The notes: generated by a model from the sequence alone, not told the origin. A stretch of 64,000 nt of DNA from Lacticaseibacillus casei DSM 20011 = JCM 1134 = ATCC 393 (GCF_000829055.1 NZ_AP012544.1:744001-808000); one strand, 5' to 3'. Positions 35,603 to 45,359 are shown, numbered from the stretch's first letter. Numbers and translations are program-made.

Positions 35603-36094
35603 CGAGATGATATTGCGAGTTATTGAAGATCCGTGACGTCAAGATCTTACGACAACCATTCAACGTTAGGTTCCAGCGAAACAAAATCGGTGCCAAAGAC
35701 TGAGAGGGTCGATGGGACTGATTTTTTTGAGCGCGAGTCAGCGCGGTTAGAAGCCGGAGTGTAAGTGGCCTTGGGCGTGATGGCCATTGCGTCCAAGGCC
35801 CTTACACGCAAGGCTTCTGCGCTGTCGAGCGCGTTATGGCGAGCATCAACCAGCCCCCTAACAACTATAAACACAAGTTAACCCCCCAAGCAAAGCCCGT
35901 CATTCCAGACTATCCTAGACTATTACGCCAAGTCGGTCTTTAAACCTCCTTTGGCGTGGTATCATATTAATAATTGCCTTATCCAGAATTATCAAAGTTT
36001 TCTTTTGATTCACCAAAGAAATCCGGGAAAGATTGCAAGTGAGGCGTGGATTGCCTAAAATATAAAGGATTACGCAACACGACAGGAGCTTATC
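35603..36094. other. Non-coding region between leuS and the flippase gene
   Basis: About 490 bp without a credible gene. It holds palindromic repeat B (35729-35844) and an AT-rich stretch around 35950-36020 that probably contains the promoter for the next operon. CAGGAGC at 36085 is the ribosome site for ATG 36095. Confidence 0.6.
35729..35844. repeat. Long palindromic intergenic repeat, copy B
   Basis: TAGAAGCCGGAGTGTAAGTGG then CCTTGG (about 35748-35774) is complementary to CCAAGGCCCTTACACGCAAG then GCTTCTGCG (about 35793-35821). The outer ends read GAGCGCGAG and GAGCGCGTTATGG. It shares sequence with copies A and C. Confidence 0.75.
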
Positions 36095-37738
36095 ATGGAA
36101 AATTTGCTGGGCAGCGGCAATCAGCCGCCACGTTCAGACAAGGAAAAAATGATCCGCGGTTCGGCGTGGATGACTGCCGGCAGTGTTTTTTCACGGATTT
36201 TAGGAGCCATCTATGTCATTCCGTGGCGTATTTGGCTCGGTGCAGCTTTTCTAACGGCAAATGCCTTATTTACCAAGGGCTATCAGATTTATAGTCTGTT
36301 TTTGATTATTTCAACCGCGGGTGTTCCAGGGGCGGTTTCCAAGCAAGTTGCCCGGTACAACGCGATGGGCGAGTATAAAACGGGCATGCGGCTCTTTTAT
36401 CATGGAACAATCGCCATGCTGCTTATGGGTGTTTTGTCTTGCGGTGCGATGTGGCTTTTGGCACCGTTATTAGCGGCAGGGGATGCGCGGATGATCCCGG
36501 TTTTCCGGTCGTTGGCGTGGCCGTTGCTGCTAATCCCATCGTTGAGTCTGATTCGCGGCTTTTTCCAAGGGTACAATGAAATGGCACCAAGCGCGATCAG
36601 CCAGTTTGTTGAACAGGTCGCCCGAATTTTGTATATGCTGGTGATGACGTATGCGATTATGGTTGCCGGCAATCATCATTACTTAGATGCGGTGGTTCAT
36701 TCAACGTTTGCGGCGTTTATTGGCGCAGTTTTTGGACTCGGTCTATTGGTTGTGTATTTTGTTCAGCAAAAGCCGCGCTTAGATGCGTTAGAGGCGCAAA
36801 GTAAACAGGCTCTGAACATCAGCGTCAACGAGATTTTGTTGGATGTGGTGCGTCAGGCAATTCCATTCATCATCATGGATTCGACGATTAACATTTACTA
36901 CATCATCGATCAATATACGTTTAACCCGATGATGAAGGCTTTTTATCGCGTAAGTGAGGATCAGCTGGATCGGTTCTATGCCTTATTTGCCGGTAATGCG
37001 AATAAGTTGATTATGATTATTGTTAGCTTGGCGGTTGCCATGGCCATTACCGTTGTGCCCTTGCTGGCCGGTGCCAAAACGCGTGGTGATGTTGCGGGGT
37101 TGGCGCGGCAAATCACGAACACCTTACAGCTGTTCTTTATTGTGATGATTCCTTCAGCCTTTGGGATGGTGGCGGTTGCGCGTCCCTTATATGTTTTGTT
37201 TTATCGTGATATGGATTGGTTGGGCATCAGGCTATTACAGTGGTCATCAATTTTAGCAATTTTACTGGGCCTATTTACGGTGTTAGCTGCGATTCTTCAG
37301 GGCCTGTTCAACAATCGTCTGGCGATTCAGGAAATGTTAGTGGGGATGGCGGTCAAAGTTATCGCGCAGTGGCCGATGATTTTCTTTTTCGATGTCTATG
37401 GGCCGATTATCGCAACGATGCTTGGCATGACGGTATCAAGCCTGTTGATGCTGTATTCGACGAATCGGATGTACAATATTCACGTGCGTCAAACGATTCG
37501 TCGCGGTATCGGTATTCTGGCGTTTTCATTGATCATGTGCGCCGTTTGCTACCTGATCGTGAACCTTTCCGGCATGATCATCAACCCGCAAAGTCAGTTT
37601 GGCGCTGCTTTGGTTTTGTTGGTAGCGGTTGGTGTCGGGGTACTGATTTATGGTTATTTAATTTTAAAAACGCGCTTGGCAGATATGATTATTGGCGAAC
37701 GAGTCAGTCGGTTACGCGAAATTTTACACATTCGGTGA
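36095..37738 (+). CDS. MOP-superfamily polysaccharide/lipid II flippase-like protein
   Basis: A 547-aa protein with about 14 transmembrane segments after a polar N-terminus (GNQPPRSDKEKMIRGSAW). It belongs to the polysaccharide biosynthesis / SpoVB-YtgP branch of the MOP exporters, members of which flip wall precursors across the membrane. Conserved features include GRVISRILGAIYVIPW-like opening (here SVFSRILGAIYVIPWRIW) and RGFFQGYNEMAPSAISQFVE. In Bacillus a ytgP-type gene also neighbours an RsuA-type gene. The next gene begins 4 bp after the stop. It could be MurJ-equivalent. Confidence 0.85.
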   Translation: MENLLGSGNQPPRSDKEKMIRGSAWMTAGSVFSRILGAIYVIPWRIWLGAAFLTANALFTKGYQIYSLFLIISTAGVPGAVSKQVARYNAMGEYKTGMRLFYHGTIAMLLMGVLSCGAMWLLAPLLAAGDARMIPVFRSLAWPLLLIPSLSLIRGFFQGYNEMAPSAISQFVEQVARILYMLVMTYAIMVAGNHHYLDAVVHSTFAAFIGAVFGLGLLVVYFVQQKPRLDALEAQSKQALNISVNEILLDVVRQAIPFIIMDSTINIYYIIDQYTFNPMMKAFYRVSEDQLDRFYALFAGNANKLIMIIVSLAVAMAITVVPLLAGAKTRGDVAGLARQITNTLQLFFIVMIPSAFGMVAVARPLYVLFYRDMDWLGIRLLQWSSILAILLGLFTVLAAILQGLFNNRLAIQEMLVGMAVKVIAQWPMIFFFDVYGPIIATMLGMTVSSLLMLYSTNRMYNIHVRQTIRRGIGILAFSLIMCAVCYLIVNLSGMIINPQSQFGAALVLLVAVGVGVLIYGYLILKTRLADMIIGERVSRLREILHIR

Positions 37739-37742
37739 TGTT

Positions 37743-38453
37743 ATGCGATTAGATAAGTATTTAAGTCATTTGCAATTTGGCAGTCGAAAAGAAGTCAAGG
37801 CGCTCATTCGTGATAAACGCGTTCGGGTTGCCGGGGAACTCGTAACGGATCCGGGCTACAATATTTTACCGGGCGTTGCAGTGGAAGTGAACGATGCTCA
37901 AGCCGATGGGCCACTTGAAGTCGATTATTTGATGAATAAGCCGGCAGGGGTCATTACAGCAACCGAGGATCCGGTACAACCGACTGTTCTTGATTTGATT
38001 CGGCCGCATGATTACCGGCCTGGTTTATACCCGGTTGGCCGGTTGGATAAAGACACGACGGGACTATTATTACTGACCACCGACGGCAATTTAGGGCATC
38101 GACTCTTGGCGCCGAATCATCACGTTGCCAAAACCTATACGGCTACACTGGCAAAAGCGCTCACTGATGACATGAAGCGCCAATTAGAACAAGGCGTGGT
38201 TTTAGAGGATTTTACGACAGCTCCGGCAGAAGTAACGGTGGTGCCGGCAACTGACAATAAAGTGATCCAAATGACGATCACGGAAGGTAAGTATCATCAA
38301 ATCAAGCGGATGCTGCTGGCGGTCGATAATGAGGTGCTGGCTTTGACCCGCATAGCGATGGGACCGCTGCGTTTACCGGAAAATATGGCAGCTGGCGACT
38401 ATCGCGCGTTGACGGATGAAGAACGGGCACAGTTGGCACAGATATCCCAATAA
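37743..38453 (+). CDS. 16S rRNA pseudouridine synthase, RsuA/RluB family
   Basis: A 236-aa enzyme. The N-terminal S4 RNA-binding domain (MRLDKYLSHLQFGSRKEVKA) leads to a catalytic domain with the family motif GRLDKDTTGLLLLT, whose Asp is the catalytic residue. Further signatures are YLMNKPAGVITA and EGKYHQIKRMLLAV. GGTGATGTT lies before the ATG. It forms a short operon with the flippase gene and ends before a strong terminator. Confidence 0.9.
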   Translation: MRLDKYLSHLQFGSRKEVKALIRDKRVRVAGELVTDPGYNILPGVAVEVNDAQADGPLEVDYLMNKPAGVITATEDPVQPTVLDLIRPHDYRPGLYPVGRLDKDTTGLLLLTTDGNLGHRLLAPNHHVAKTYTATLAKALTDDMKRQLEQGVVLEDFTTAPAEVTVVPATDNKVIQMTITEGKYHQIKRMLLAVDNEVLALTRIAMGPLRLPENMAAGDYRALTDEERAQLAQISQ

Positions 38454-38494
38454 CGGCTAGATTGGTTTGGAGCATAAATAAGCTGGCGTTAATA

Positions 38495-38540
38495 AAAAGC
38501 GGCGGCAAGAGTGGAAAAATCTGCTCTTGCCGCCGCTTTT
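38495..38540. terminator. Strong bidirectional terminator
   Basis: AAAAGCGGCGGCAAGAG (38495-38511) and its perfect complement (38524-38540), between convergent genes. Confidence 0.9.
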
Positions 38541-38595
38541 AATCTGACTTGCCTAATTATATGAAGGAAATGCCCGGAACTGGTTGGCAAGCTTT

Positions 38596-39420
38596 TTAAG
38601 ATTCAGACAATTGTTTCAGATAGGCAGGCAGCTCCCGAATCACCATCGTGGGTAATGCCACGTAGCTATTCATAGCGACAATATCAGCGACGTGTGAGTG
38701 GACGAATACGGCTGCCAACACCGCTTGCTTCAGTGGCTGAAATTGACCCGCAAACGCAGCAATGATGCCGGTTAGCGTGTCGCCAGAGCCGCCTGTGGCC
38801 ATTGCCGGACCACCGGCCATATTTTCGTAAACGTCATCGCCAACAAAAACATGCGTCTGGGAACTTTTGGCCACAACGATGCCAGGGATGCGTCTGGCTG
38901 CCTGTTGACTGGCGGTGACAGTTTGGTCGGGGAGTGCGAGGCCAGACAATCGCTGCCATTCAACCTGGTGAGGCGTCCAAATGAGCTGCGCGTTCGGGTA
39001 GTCGAGATGATGCGCAGCCACAAGGGTAATGGCAGAACCATCAATGATTAGAACCTGCGTCTGTTCAACTGCCGCAAAGACTCGCTTTAAAATCGCCAAG
39101 GCAGCGTTATCGGTTCCCAATCCCGGACCGACGACAATTACCGTGGCTTGACGAATAGCCGTTTCTAGGGCAGATGAGGCAGCATCGAGAATCATGGCTT
39201 CAGGCAAGCGGGCGTGCAAGGCGCTGCGGTTGACCGGATCGGTCGCCACACTGATCAGTCCGGCACCAGCATAAACCGCCGCACTGGCACTCATGATCGC
39301 GGCACCCCCGAATTGGGCGTTGCCCCCGACAATAAGGATTTTGCCAAAACTACCTTTGTAAGTATTGCGTTGCCGCGGCCGCACGACTGCCTGCGCTAAC
39401 TGTTCCGTTAATTGTTTCAT
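38596..39420 (-). CDS. nnrD: ADP-dependent NAD(P)H-hydrate dehydratase
   Basis: A 274-aa ribokinase-fold repair enzyme that dehydrates damaged NAD(P)H hydrate. Visible motifs are KILIVGGNAQFGGA, VVGPGLGTDN and the nucleotide/catalytic loop ATGGSGDTLTGIIA. The start is ATG 39420 (MKQLTEQ), with GAAGGAGG about 11 nt upstream. The start codon overlaps the stop of the upstream Nudix gene as ATGA, so the two are coupled. The partner epimerase domain (NnrE) is not fused here and is not in the window. Confidence 0.9.
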   Translation of the reverse strand: MKQLTEQLAQAVVRPRQRNTYKGSFGKILIVGGNAQFGGAAIMSASAAVYAGAGLISVATDPVNRSALHARLPEAMILDAASSALETAIRQATVIVVGPGLGTDNAALAILKRVFAAVEQTQVLIIDGSAITLVAAHHLDYPNAQLIWTPHQVEWQRLSGLALPDQTVTASQQAARRIPGIVVAKSSQTHVFVGDDVYENMAGGPAMATGGSGDTLTGIIAAFAGQFQPLKQAVLAAVFVHSHVADIVAMNSYVALPTMVIRELPAYLKQLSES

Positions 39421-39917
39421 AAAGCAGGTGCCTCCTTCAGCACGGTCCATTCACTAAATGTTTTGGTGGTTAAATCCGCCTGGCCGGTTTGTAAAAAGCT
39501 TTTTGCAAACATGACCAGTGGCGAAGCATTATCCCAAGTTAATTTTTCCAGTGGGACGGCCTGTGCGCCAAGTGAATCCTGACCGATGAATTGCGGTACG
39601 GTTTTAGCTAATTGACCACCGGTGATCGTGAGTGTGTAGAAAACGCAAATATGTTGATTAATGGTCCAGTGCTCATACCGCCAAGGATAAACAAAACTGG
39701 TAGCGCCCAACTGACGATCAATTGTGGCGGTGAGCCCCGTTTCTTCGTTGAACTCCCGCAAAACATCATGTTCGAGAGGCTCGGGTCCGTCTAAGCTGCC
39801 GCCGGGAAGGTCAAAGCGGTGGATGTAAGGGCCGCCATTTTTACGAATGACGATCAAGCGTTGATCAATGGTTGCAATCCCATAGCAGCCAAATGCGCGG
39901 TGCGTCTTATGTGTCAT
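39417..39917 (-). CDS. Nudix hydrolase
   Basis: A 166-aa hydrolase. The Nudix box is GGSLDGPEPLEHDVLREF then NEETG, with the GX5EX7REXXEE spacing and metal-binding glutamates. The start is ATG 39917 (MTHKTHRAFGCYG) behind GGAGG; the frame extends further upstream but there it overlaps the tRNA and is not coding. Coupling to nnrD by ATGA overlap suggests a joint house-cleaning role on damaged nucleotides or cofactors. The substrate cannot be read from sequence. Confidence 0.85.
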   Translation of the reverse strand: MTHKTHRAFGCYGIATIDQRLIVIRKNGGPYIHRFDLPGGSLDGPEPLEHDVLREFNEETGLTATIDRQLGATSFVYPWRYEHWTINQHICVFYTLTITGGQLAKTVPQFIGQDSLGAQAVPLEKLTWDNASPLVMFAKSFLQTGQADLTTKTFSEWTVLKEAPAL

Positions 39918-39978
39918 TGGTTCGCCTCCATCTTTTAAGGTTAGCACGGGGGTTGTGCAGGGGCAATGCGGTGTTAAA

Positions 39979-40010
39979 ATAAAAAAAGCCCTCCCAATCA
40001 TCTTGGGAAG
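39979..40010 (-). terminator. Terminator after tRNA-Leu
   Basis: TCCCAA (39992-39997) pairs with TTGGGA (40003-40008); on the - strand it is followed by GGGCTTTTTTT. Confidence 0.65.
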
Positions 40011-40063
40011 ACCAATTGTATGTTGCCCGGACATTGAATACTCAAGAAAGTGAGTATTTATAA

Positions 40064-40148
40064 TGCCGCGAACAGGAATCGAACCTGCACGGGAATAAAT
40101 CCCACAGCGACCTGAACACTGCGCGTCTGCCAGTTCCGCCATCGCGGC
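40064..40148 (-). tRNA. tRNA-Leu (anticodon CAG)
   Basis: An 85-nt class II tRNA. The acceptor stem GCCGCGA pairs with TCGCGGC over 7 bp with discriminator A. The anticodon stem CAGTG/CGCTG encloses the loop TTCAGGT, giving CAG for CUG codons. A long variable arm (GGGATTTATTCCC) and the T-loop GTTCGATTCC are present. CCA is not encoded. It reads CTG, the candidate specifier codon of the leuS T-box in this window. Confidence 0.95.
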
Positions 40149-40161
40149 AACAACATAAATG

Positions 40162-40190
40162 ATTATAGCGGAAGCGCGTAGGCCACGCAA
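40162..40190 (-). promoter_or_regulatory. tRNA-Leu promoter
   Basis: On the - strand TTGCGT (40185-40190) and TATAAT (40162-40167) are 17 bp apart, ending 13 bp before the tRNA. Confidence 0.75.
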
Positions 40191-40281
40191 GCGAAAGTTT
40201 TAAGAATTTTTTCGGTACCGTTTGTTTCGCCAAAAGTGTTAGTATAAGGCATCAACTTTGATTAAGAAAGGCGGACCAACT

Positions 40282-40755
40282 ATGTCAATTTATGATTTCG
40301 ATGCAACTTTGGAAGATGGCGCAGCGTATTCATTAAGCAAATATAAGGGGCAACCGTTGCTGATCGTGAATACGGCGACTAAATGCGGGTTTGCGCCACA
40401 ATTTGACGGTTTGGAAAAACTGTATAAAAAGTACAAAGATCAAGGACTAGTCATCTTGGGTTTCCCTTCTGATCAATTCAAACAGGAGTTGGCGGACGGT
40501 CATGCAGCGGCGGAGGCGTGCCGAATGAAGTATGGGGTCAGTTTTCCGATGCATCAGCTTATCAAAGTTAACGGTGCGCACACGGCCCCACTTTTCAAAT
40601 ACCTTAAAACCGAAGCGCCTGGTGAATTGGGGAAGTCGATCAAATGGAACTTCACGAAGTTTCTTGTGGATCGCGATGGCCGAGTTGTAAAACGTTTTGC
40701 ACCGAAAACAACGCCTGAAGCCATTGAGCCGGCGTTGAAACAGGTTCTTGCTTAA
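40282..40755 (+). CDS. Glutathione peroxidase family protein
   Basis: A 157-aa thioredoxin-fold peroxidase of the GPx/BsaA type. The catalytic triad is visible: Cys in NTATKCGFAPQF, Gln in GFPSDQF and Trp in KWNFTKFLVD. Cysteine replaces selenocysteine. It lacks a signal peptide, so it acts in the cytoplasm, reducing peroxides, probably with thioredoxin rather than glutathione. AAGAAAGGCGG precedes ATG 40282. It is divergent from the tRNA gene. Confidence 0.93.
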   Translation: MSIYDFDATLEDGAAYSLSKYKGQPLLIVNTATKCGFAPQFDGLEKLYKKYKDQGLVILGFPSDQFKQELADGHAAAEACRMKYGVSFPMHQLIKVNGAHTAPLFKYLKTEAPGELGKSIKWNFTKFLVDRDGRVVKRFAPKTTPEAIEPALKQVLA

Positions 40756-40860
40756 GTGCATTAGCTGTAAGTCGATAGCAAGAATTCGGTCTGACCGTGG
40801 TGGACACACCCTGACAGGATGCGTACAATGGCAACAAAAGCAAGAAAGCAGGGATCGTTG

Positions 40861-42066
40861 ATGGAAGAATTGCCAGCTGACGTTGCAGCCTTTGTTGATG
40901 CACATTTGGTTGATCGGCGAAATAGTAACGCCGTCAAGTGGGATGGCTTAAAAGATGAATTTGGCCGGGATGATTTGTTGCCAATGTGGATTGCCGATAC
41001 GGAGTTCAAGGCGCCGCAAGCGGTTTTGGATGCACTAACCGCCCGTGTGCAAGAAGGGACGTTTGGTTATTCCATCCGCCCACAATCGTATTATGATGCG
41101 TTCATTAATTGGCAAAAAGAGCGCCATGGCGTGACAGTCGAACCGGAATGGATGCGGTTTGGCGTCGGCGTGGTGAAGTCGTTATATGCCATGGTCAACT
41201 GGCTGACCGACCCCGGCGATCCGGTTTTAATCATGCAGCCAGTTTATTATCCATTCATGAATGCGATCAAAGACCTCGGACGCCGCGTGGTTTCGGTTGA
41301 TCTGAAATTAACTGCCGATGGCTGGCGAATGGATTTCGATCAACTGGAAAAGACACTGGCAACAACCCACATTAAAGCGATGATTCTGTGTTCGCCGCAT
41401 AATCCGGTCGGTAGGATTTGGACGCGGGACGAATTAACTCGGCTGTTTGCGATTACCAGTCAGCATGATATCACGGTGGTTTCTGATGAAATCCATGGCG
41501 ACCTTGAAGTCAGCGGCCCTAAATTTAGGTCAGCCTTGCAGGTGGCGGAAGGCAAAGCCCGCCAAAATCTCGTGGTGTTGAATGCCCCTTCGAAAACGTT
41601 CAATCTTACTGCGTTGCTGAATTCCCATATCATCATTCCGGATGAAGAACTGCGCGCCAAGTATGACGATTTTATCAAGCAGCTGCATCCAGTTGATACC
41701 AGCCTGATGGGCCAAGTTGCCGGCGAAGCTGCTTATCGGCATGGCGCTGCGTGGCTGGATCAGGTCCTTCAGGTAGTTCGGTATAACTACCGGCAATTGT
41801 TGGATGGCTTAGCGCAGGCGGCCCCCAAAGCGACCGTTGCCGATCTTCAAGGGACTTATTTAGCCTATGTTGATATTGGTGCATACGTGGCACCTGACCA
41901 CATCAAAGCCTTTGTTGAGGGCATCTGTGGTTTGGCAGTTGACTACGGTGCATGGTTCTCGCCCAAAACGGCGACGTATATTCGCTTGAACTTAGCTACT
42001 GATCCGAAACTTGTTACCAAAGCGATCACTCGGTTAACAGAGCATTTAAGCCAGCCGCAATTGTGA
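40861..42066 (+). CDS. MalY/PatB-type aminotransferase, probable cystathionine beta-lyase
   Basis: A 401-aa PLP enzyme of fold type I. Signatures are DRRNSNAVKWDGLKDEFG (family opening), LPMWIADTEFKAP, CSPHNPVGRIW, VVSDEIHGDLE and NAPSKTFNLTAL, where Lys forms the PLP Schiff base. PatB-type members split cystathionine or cysteine conjugates to give homocysteine or thiols. The start at 40861 has AGGGAT 5 nt upstream; an in-frame ATG at 40828 is possible. It stands alone, followed by a hairpin terminator. Confidence 0.9.
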   Translation: MEELPADVAAFVDAHLVDRRNSNAVKWDGLKDEFGRDDLLPMWIADTEFKAPQAVLDALTARVQEGTFGYSIRPQSYYDAFINWQKERHGVTVEPEWMRFGVGVVKSLYAMVNWLTDPGDPVLIMQPVYYPFMNAIKDLGRRVVSVDLKLTADGWRMDFDQLEKTLATTHIKAMILCSPHNPVGRIWTRDELTRLFAITSQHDITVVSDEIHGDLEVSGPKFRSALQVAEGKARQNLVVLNAPSKTFNLTALLNSHIIIPDEELRAKYDDFIKQLHPVDTSLMGQVAGEAAYRHGAAWLDQVLQVVRYNYRQLLDGLAQAAPKATVADLQGTYLAYVDIGAYVAPDHIKAFVEGICGLAVDYGAWFSPKTATYIRLNLATDPKLVTKAITRLTEHLSQPQL

Positions 42067-42104
42067 TCCTAGTCTCAAGAAACCAGTCGTTCATCAATAC
42101 TGAT

Positions 42105-42157
42105 AAAAGCAGGCCTTAGAGTAACGCTTTTGGCGTTGACGCTAAGGCCTGCTTTTT
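42105..42157. terminator. Bidirectional terminator
   Basis: AAAAGCAGGCCTTAG (42105-42119) pairs with CTAAGGCCTGCTTTT (42142-42156), between convergent genes. Confidence 0.88.
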
Positions 42158-42186
42158 AGAAAATAAAACATTGCCGATGAACAGTA

Positions 42187-43515
42187 TTAGGGATGCTTGA
42201 TGACAAGATGTTGATCATTCAGATTGTGGTCCTGCACAATGGTTTTAAGATAACGGCGCAACATCGGCGAGCGTTCGAGGACAGCCCAACCCGGGTCGGC
42301 ATGCAGGCGCTTGAGTTCAGCTTTGCTTGGGTGGTCATCACCCGTGAAAAAGCGCCAGTTAAGGATCCCCATCAGTCTGGCCGCCGCATCTAAATCGTGT
42401 TCATTGGTCACACCGTTGTCCATCAAATCACCATATGCCAAACCTTCACCATCTTGAAGGAAGAGACGTTTTAAGTATTGTTGATAATGCAATAAATCAG
42501 GATTTTTTCGTTGCGCAGACGTCAGGTAAGGCGTTAGATCCGTAGCTTTTTTCTGATAAGTAATTTTATTCGGACTGAAACTAACAATGCCACAACTTGC
42601 CGGACTGATTGAAAAAGCCCCGCTGACGACTTCAATCGTTGCGCACTGACCAGTCGGATCACGACTGATGTCCTGGGCGTGGATATGACCAGAAAATAGT
42701 AGCGGAACATGATATTTGGTCAGTAACTTCTTTAACGCATCACTATTGTCTAAAACATAGCCCTCATTCACAGCCTCATTATGGTTGTATAGGTTGTGGT
42801 GCATAAAAACGATTGACTTGCGATGGGCATGAGCGCCAATGGCAAGCTGCTGACGGACCCAACTCAATGTTTGCGGCGAGAGTTTACCACCTGTGTTAGG
42901 CGGGCGATTGGATGGCTCTATCGTGTAAATATTGCTGTCAAGCAACAACAACTGGTATTGATGATTCAGATTGACGCGGTAGCTCAGGCTATTCGAATCT
43001 TGGGCCGCTGCCTGCGCGTAACTTGTATGAAAAATCTGTCGCCAGTCATGAGGACTGATTTGCTCTGTTATCAGTTGCTGTTTGCCTTTGTAAGCACGTG
43101 CCCAGCCGTCGTAAATGTCATGGTTGCCCGGAATGATTAAAACCTTAGTCCCATTATCGACAAGTGGCTGTAAGCGCCGCATCAAGCTTTCCGCGCTGGC
43201 TTTTTCACCATTAAACGTCACGTCACCGGTGATGACCACAGCTGTTGGCCGCGCCTTAAGCGCACTTTGCACCAAGGCGTGAATGGCTACCGGTTGATAG
43301 TCCATGTCTTTGCCCGCGGCGGATTTCTTGATTTCAGTGTAAGCAGTGCGCTCATCGTGCAGGCTAGGCGCGATGAAGTGGGTATCGCTCAGCACCCAAA
43401 TGTTGGCGCGAGTATCATTGGTTAAAGGCGCGTTGTGATCGGGATGCACCTGACTTAACACGAATGCGAATAGCACCATGCCAAGCAGTGCCGCAAAATA
43501 TTTAACGACTTTCAT
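42187..43515 (-). CDS. Extracytoplasmic metallophosphoesterase
   Basis: A 442-aa calcineurin-like phosphoesterase. A signal anchor (YFAALLGMVLFAFVLSQV) places it outside the membrane. The metal-binding motifs are in order: DTHF, GDVTFNGE, GNHDIY, MHHN and GHIHAQD. The C-terminal 110 residues are a family-specific helical region. The substrate (cyclic nucleotide, teichoic acid or other phosphodiester) is unknown. No gene partner; divergent from the ACT-domain gene. Confidence 0.88.
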   Translation of the reverse strand: MKVVKYFAALLGMVLFAFVLSQVHPDHNAPLTNDTRANIWVLSDTHFIAPSLHDERTAYTEIKKSAAGKDMDYQPVAIHALVQSALKARPTAVVITGDVTFNGEKASAESLMRRLQPLVDNGTKVLIIPGNHDIYDGWARAYKGKQQLITEQISPHDWRQIFHTSYAQAAAQDSNSLSYRVNLNHQYQLLLLDSNIYTIEPSNRPPNTGGKLSPQTLSWVRQQLAIGAHAHRKSIVFMHHNLYNHNEAVNEGYVLDNSDALKKLLTKYHVPLLFSGHIHAQDISRDPTGQCATIEVVSGAFSISPASCGIVSFSPNKITYQKKATDLTPYLTSAQRKNPDLLHYQQYLKRLFLQDGEGLAYGDLMDNGVTNEHDLDAAARLMGILNWRFFTGDDHPSKAELKRLHADPGWAVLERSPMLRRYLKTIVQDHNLNDQHLVIKHP

Positions 43516-43716
43516 TTTCTGCCTCCATGATTTAGTTTATCACGGCATTTGTTCAGTGCTGCCTTGAATCTTAAGATAGTTTGATTGAAAAAATAATTTG
43601 TCGATGCCAAGGTCTAAGTACTTGAAGATCTCCCAAAGTTGCGAAGCAGATTATGGTAAAATGAGACATCGTTTTAAGCACCAATCAAAATGAAGCTTTT
43701 AGAGAGAGGACAAATC

Positions 43717-43983
43717 ATGCAAGTCATCGTAACCGTTATTGGAACTGATAAAGTCGGGATTATTGCCCAAGTGACAACGGCATTGGCCGACTTGAACGTC
43801 AATATTTTGGATGTGTCACAAACCATCATGCGAGGCGCTTTTACCATGATGCTACTTGCCAAGATCCCGGATGATGCCAGCTTTAAGTCTGTTAAGCAGC
43901 ATCTGACGGCTTTAGGCGACAAGATCGGTGTGGAGATTAAAGTTTCCCGCCAAGAAATTTTTGATGCCATGCATCGGCTTTAA
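43717..43983 (+). CDS. ACT domain protein (UPF0237 type)
   Basis: An 88-aa single ACT domain ([36 protein letters not shown]), expected to bind a small ligand such as an amino acid. AGAGAGGAC precedes the ATG at 43717. It is followed at 32 bp by the DUF711 gene, an association conserved in many Firmicutes, so the two are likely to act together. The ligand is unknown. Confidence 0.92.
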   Translation: MQVIVTVIGTDKVGIIAQVTTALADLNVNILDVSQTIMRGAFTMMLLAKIPDDASFKSVKQHLTALGDKIGVEIKVSRQEIFDAMHRL

Positions 43984-44015
43984 TCACCATCAATCAGCTC
44001 AATGAGGGAGTAGTC

Positions 44016-45359
44016 ATGGAAACGCAACAGATTAAAGAAACAATTGAAATGATCAGCGAGGAAAATCTGGATATTCGTACCATCACGATGGGAATTTCCT
44101 TGCTGGATTGTGTGACCGGCGATTTACAGACAACGGCCGATCACGTTTATGCCAAAATCATGCGCAAAGCTGCCAAACTTGTTCCGGTTGCGGAGGCCAT
44201 TAGCGATGAGTACGGCATTCCGATTGTCAATAAACGTATCAGTGTGACACCGGTCAGTCTATTGGCAGGTGCTGACCAAACGTTGGATTTTCGTCCGGTT
44301 GCCAAGGCAATGGATCGGGCAGCGAAAGATCTGGGCGTCGACTTAATCGGCGGCTATTCGGCTTTGGTTCAAAATGGCAGTACAGACGCGGAAGTCGCTT
44401 TGATGAAAAGTTTGCCAGAGGTGCTGGCAACGACAGAACGGGTTTGCGCCTCGGTCAATATTGGCAGTACCCGTAGTGGCTTGAACATGGATGCCGTGAA
44501 GCTAATGGGTACGGTGGTCAAGCAGGTCGCTGCTCGTAAGCCACAGAATGCGATGAAACTGGTGATCTTCTGCAATGCCGTTGAAGATAATCCGTTTATG
44601 GCCGGCGCCTTTTGGGGTGTTTCTGAGGGTGATGTGGCGATTAATACTGGGGTTTCCGGTCCCGGAGTCGTGCAACGGGCGTTGGCCGCTGAACCGGACG
44701 CCAGCTTTGAGGGCGTTTGTGAAACCATTAAACAGACCGCGTTTAAAGTGTCACGAATGGGACAGTTTGTGGGCAAAGTGGCGGCTGAGCGGCTAAAAGT
44801 ACCGTTTAATATCGTTGACCTGAGTCTCGCACCAACGCCAGCTCAAGGCGATTCGGTGGCCCAGATTTTAGAGACGATGGGCCTCAGCCATGTTGGCACA
44901 CCGGGAACAACGGCGGCGCTTGCTTTGCTTAATGATGCCGTGAAAAAAGGCGGCATTATGGCAGCAGAACGGGTCGGCGGTTTGTCAGGCGCCTTTATTC
45001 CGGTATCCGAGGACGCAAACATGATTACGGCCGCAGCTAACGGCCAGATCAGTTTGGAAAAGTTGGAAGCAATGACGGCTGTTTGCTCGGTCGGACTGGA
45101 TATGGTGGCAGTTCCGGGTGATACACCGGATACTACGATTAGCGGCATGATTGCCGATGAGGCAGCGATTGGCATGATCAATAATAAAACCACGGCCGTT
45201 CGCGTCATTCCCGTGCCAGGCAAACATGTGGGTGAGCAGGTAGAATTCGGCGGACTTTTTGGTACCGCTCCGATCATGGCAGTCAATGACGGCGATGCCA
45301 CTCAGTTCATCAACCGCGGCGGGCGGATCCCGGCGCCAATTCACAGTTTTAAAAATTAA
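44016..45359 (+). CDS. DUF711/PFL-family protein (UPF0210)
   Basis: A 447-aa cytoplasmic protein of the PFL-like UPF0210 family. Visible conserved stretches are [43 protein letters not shown] and [16 protein letters not shown]. The family shares a fold relation with pyruvate formate lyase but no reaction is established. GAGGGAG precedes the ATG. It is in operon with the upstream ACT domain gene, which may be its regulatory partner. Confidence 0.92.
   Translation: METQQIKETIEMISEENLDIRTITMGISLLDCVTGDLQTTADHVYAKIMRKAAKLVPVAEAISDEYGIPIVNKRISVTPVSLLAGADQTLDFRPVAKAMDRAAKDLGVDLIGGYSALVQNGSTDAEVALMKSLPEVLATTERVCASVNIGSTRSGLNMDAVKLMGTVVKQVAARKPQNAMKLVIFCNAVEDNPFMAGAFWGVSEGDVAINTGVSGPGVVQRALAAEPDASFEGVCETIKQTAFKVSRMGQFVGKVAAERLKVPFNIVDLSLAPTPAQGDSVAQILETMGLSHVGTPGTTAALALLNDAVKKGGIMAAERVGGLSGAFIPVSEDANMITAAANGQISLEKLEAMTAVCSVGLDMVAVPGDTPDTTISGMIADEAAIGMINNKTTAVRVIPVPGKHVGEQVEFGGLFGTAPIMAVNDGDATQFINRGGRIPAPIHSFKN

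Noticed and set aside
39918..40190. Upstream extension of the Nudix frame to 40190
   Set aside because: It reads through the tRNA-Leu gene and its terminator; a well-placed ribosome site supports ATG 39917.
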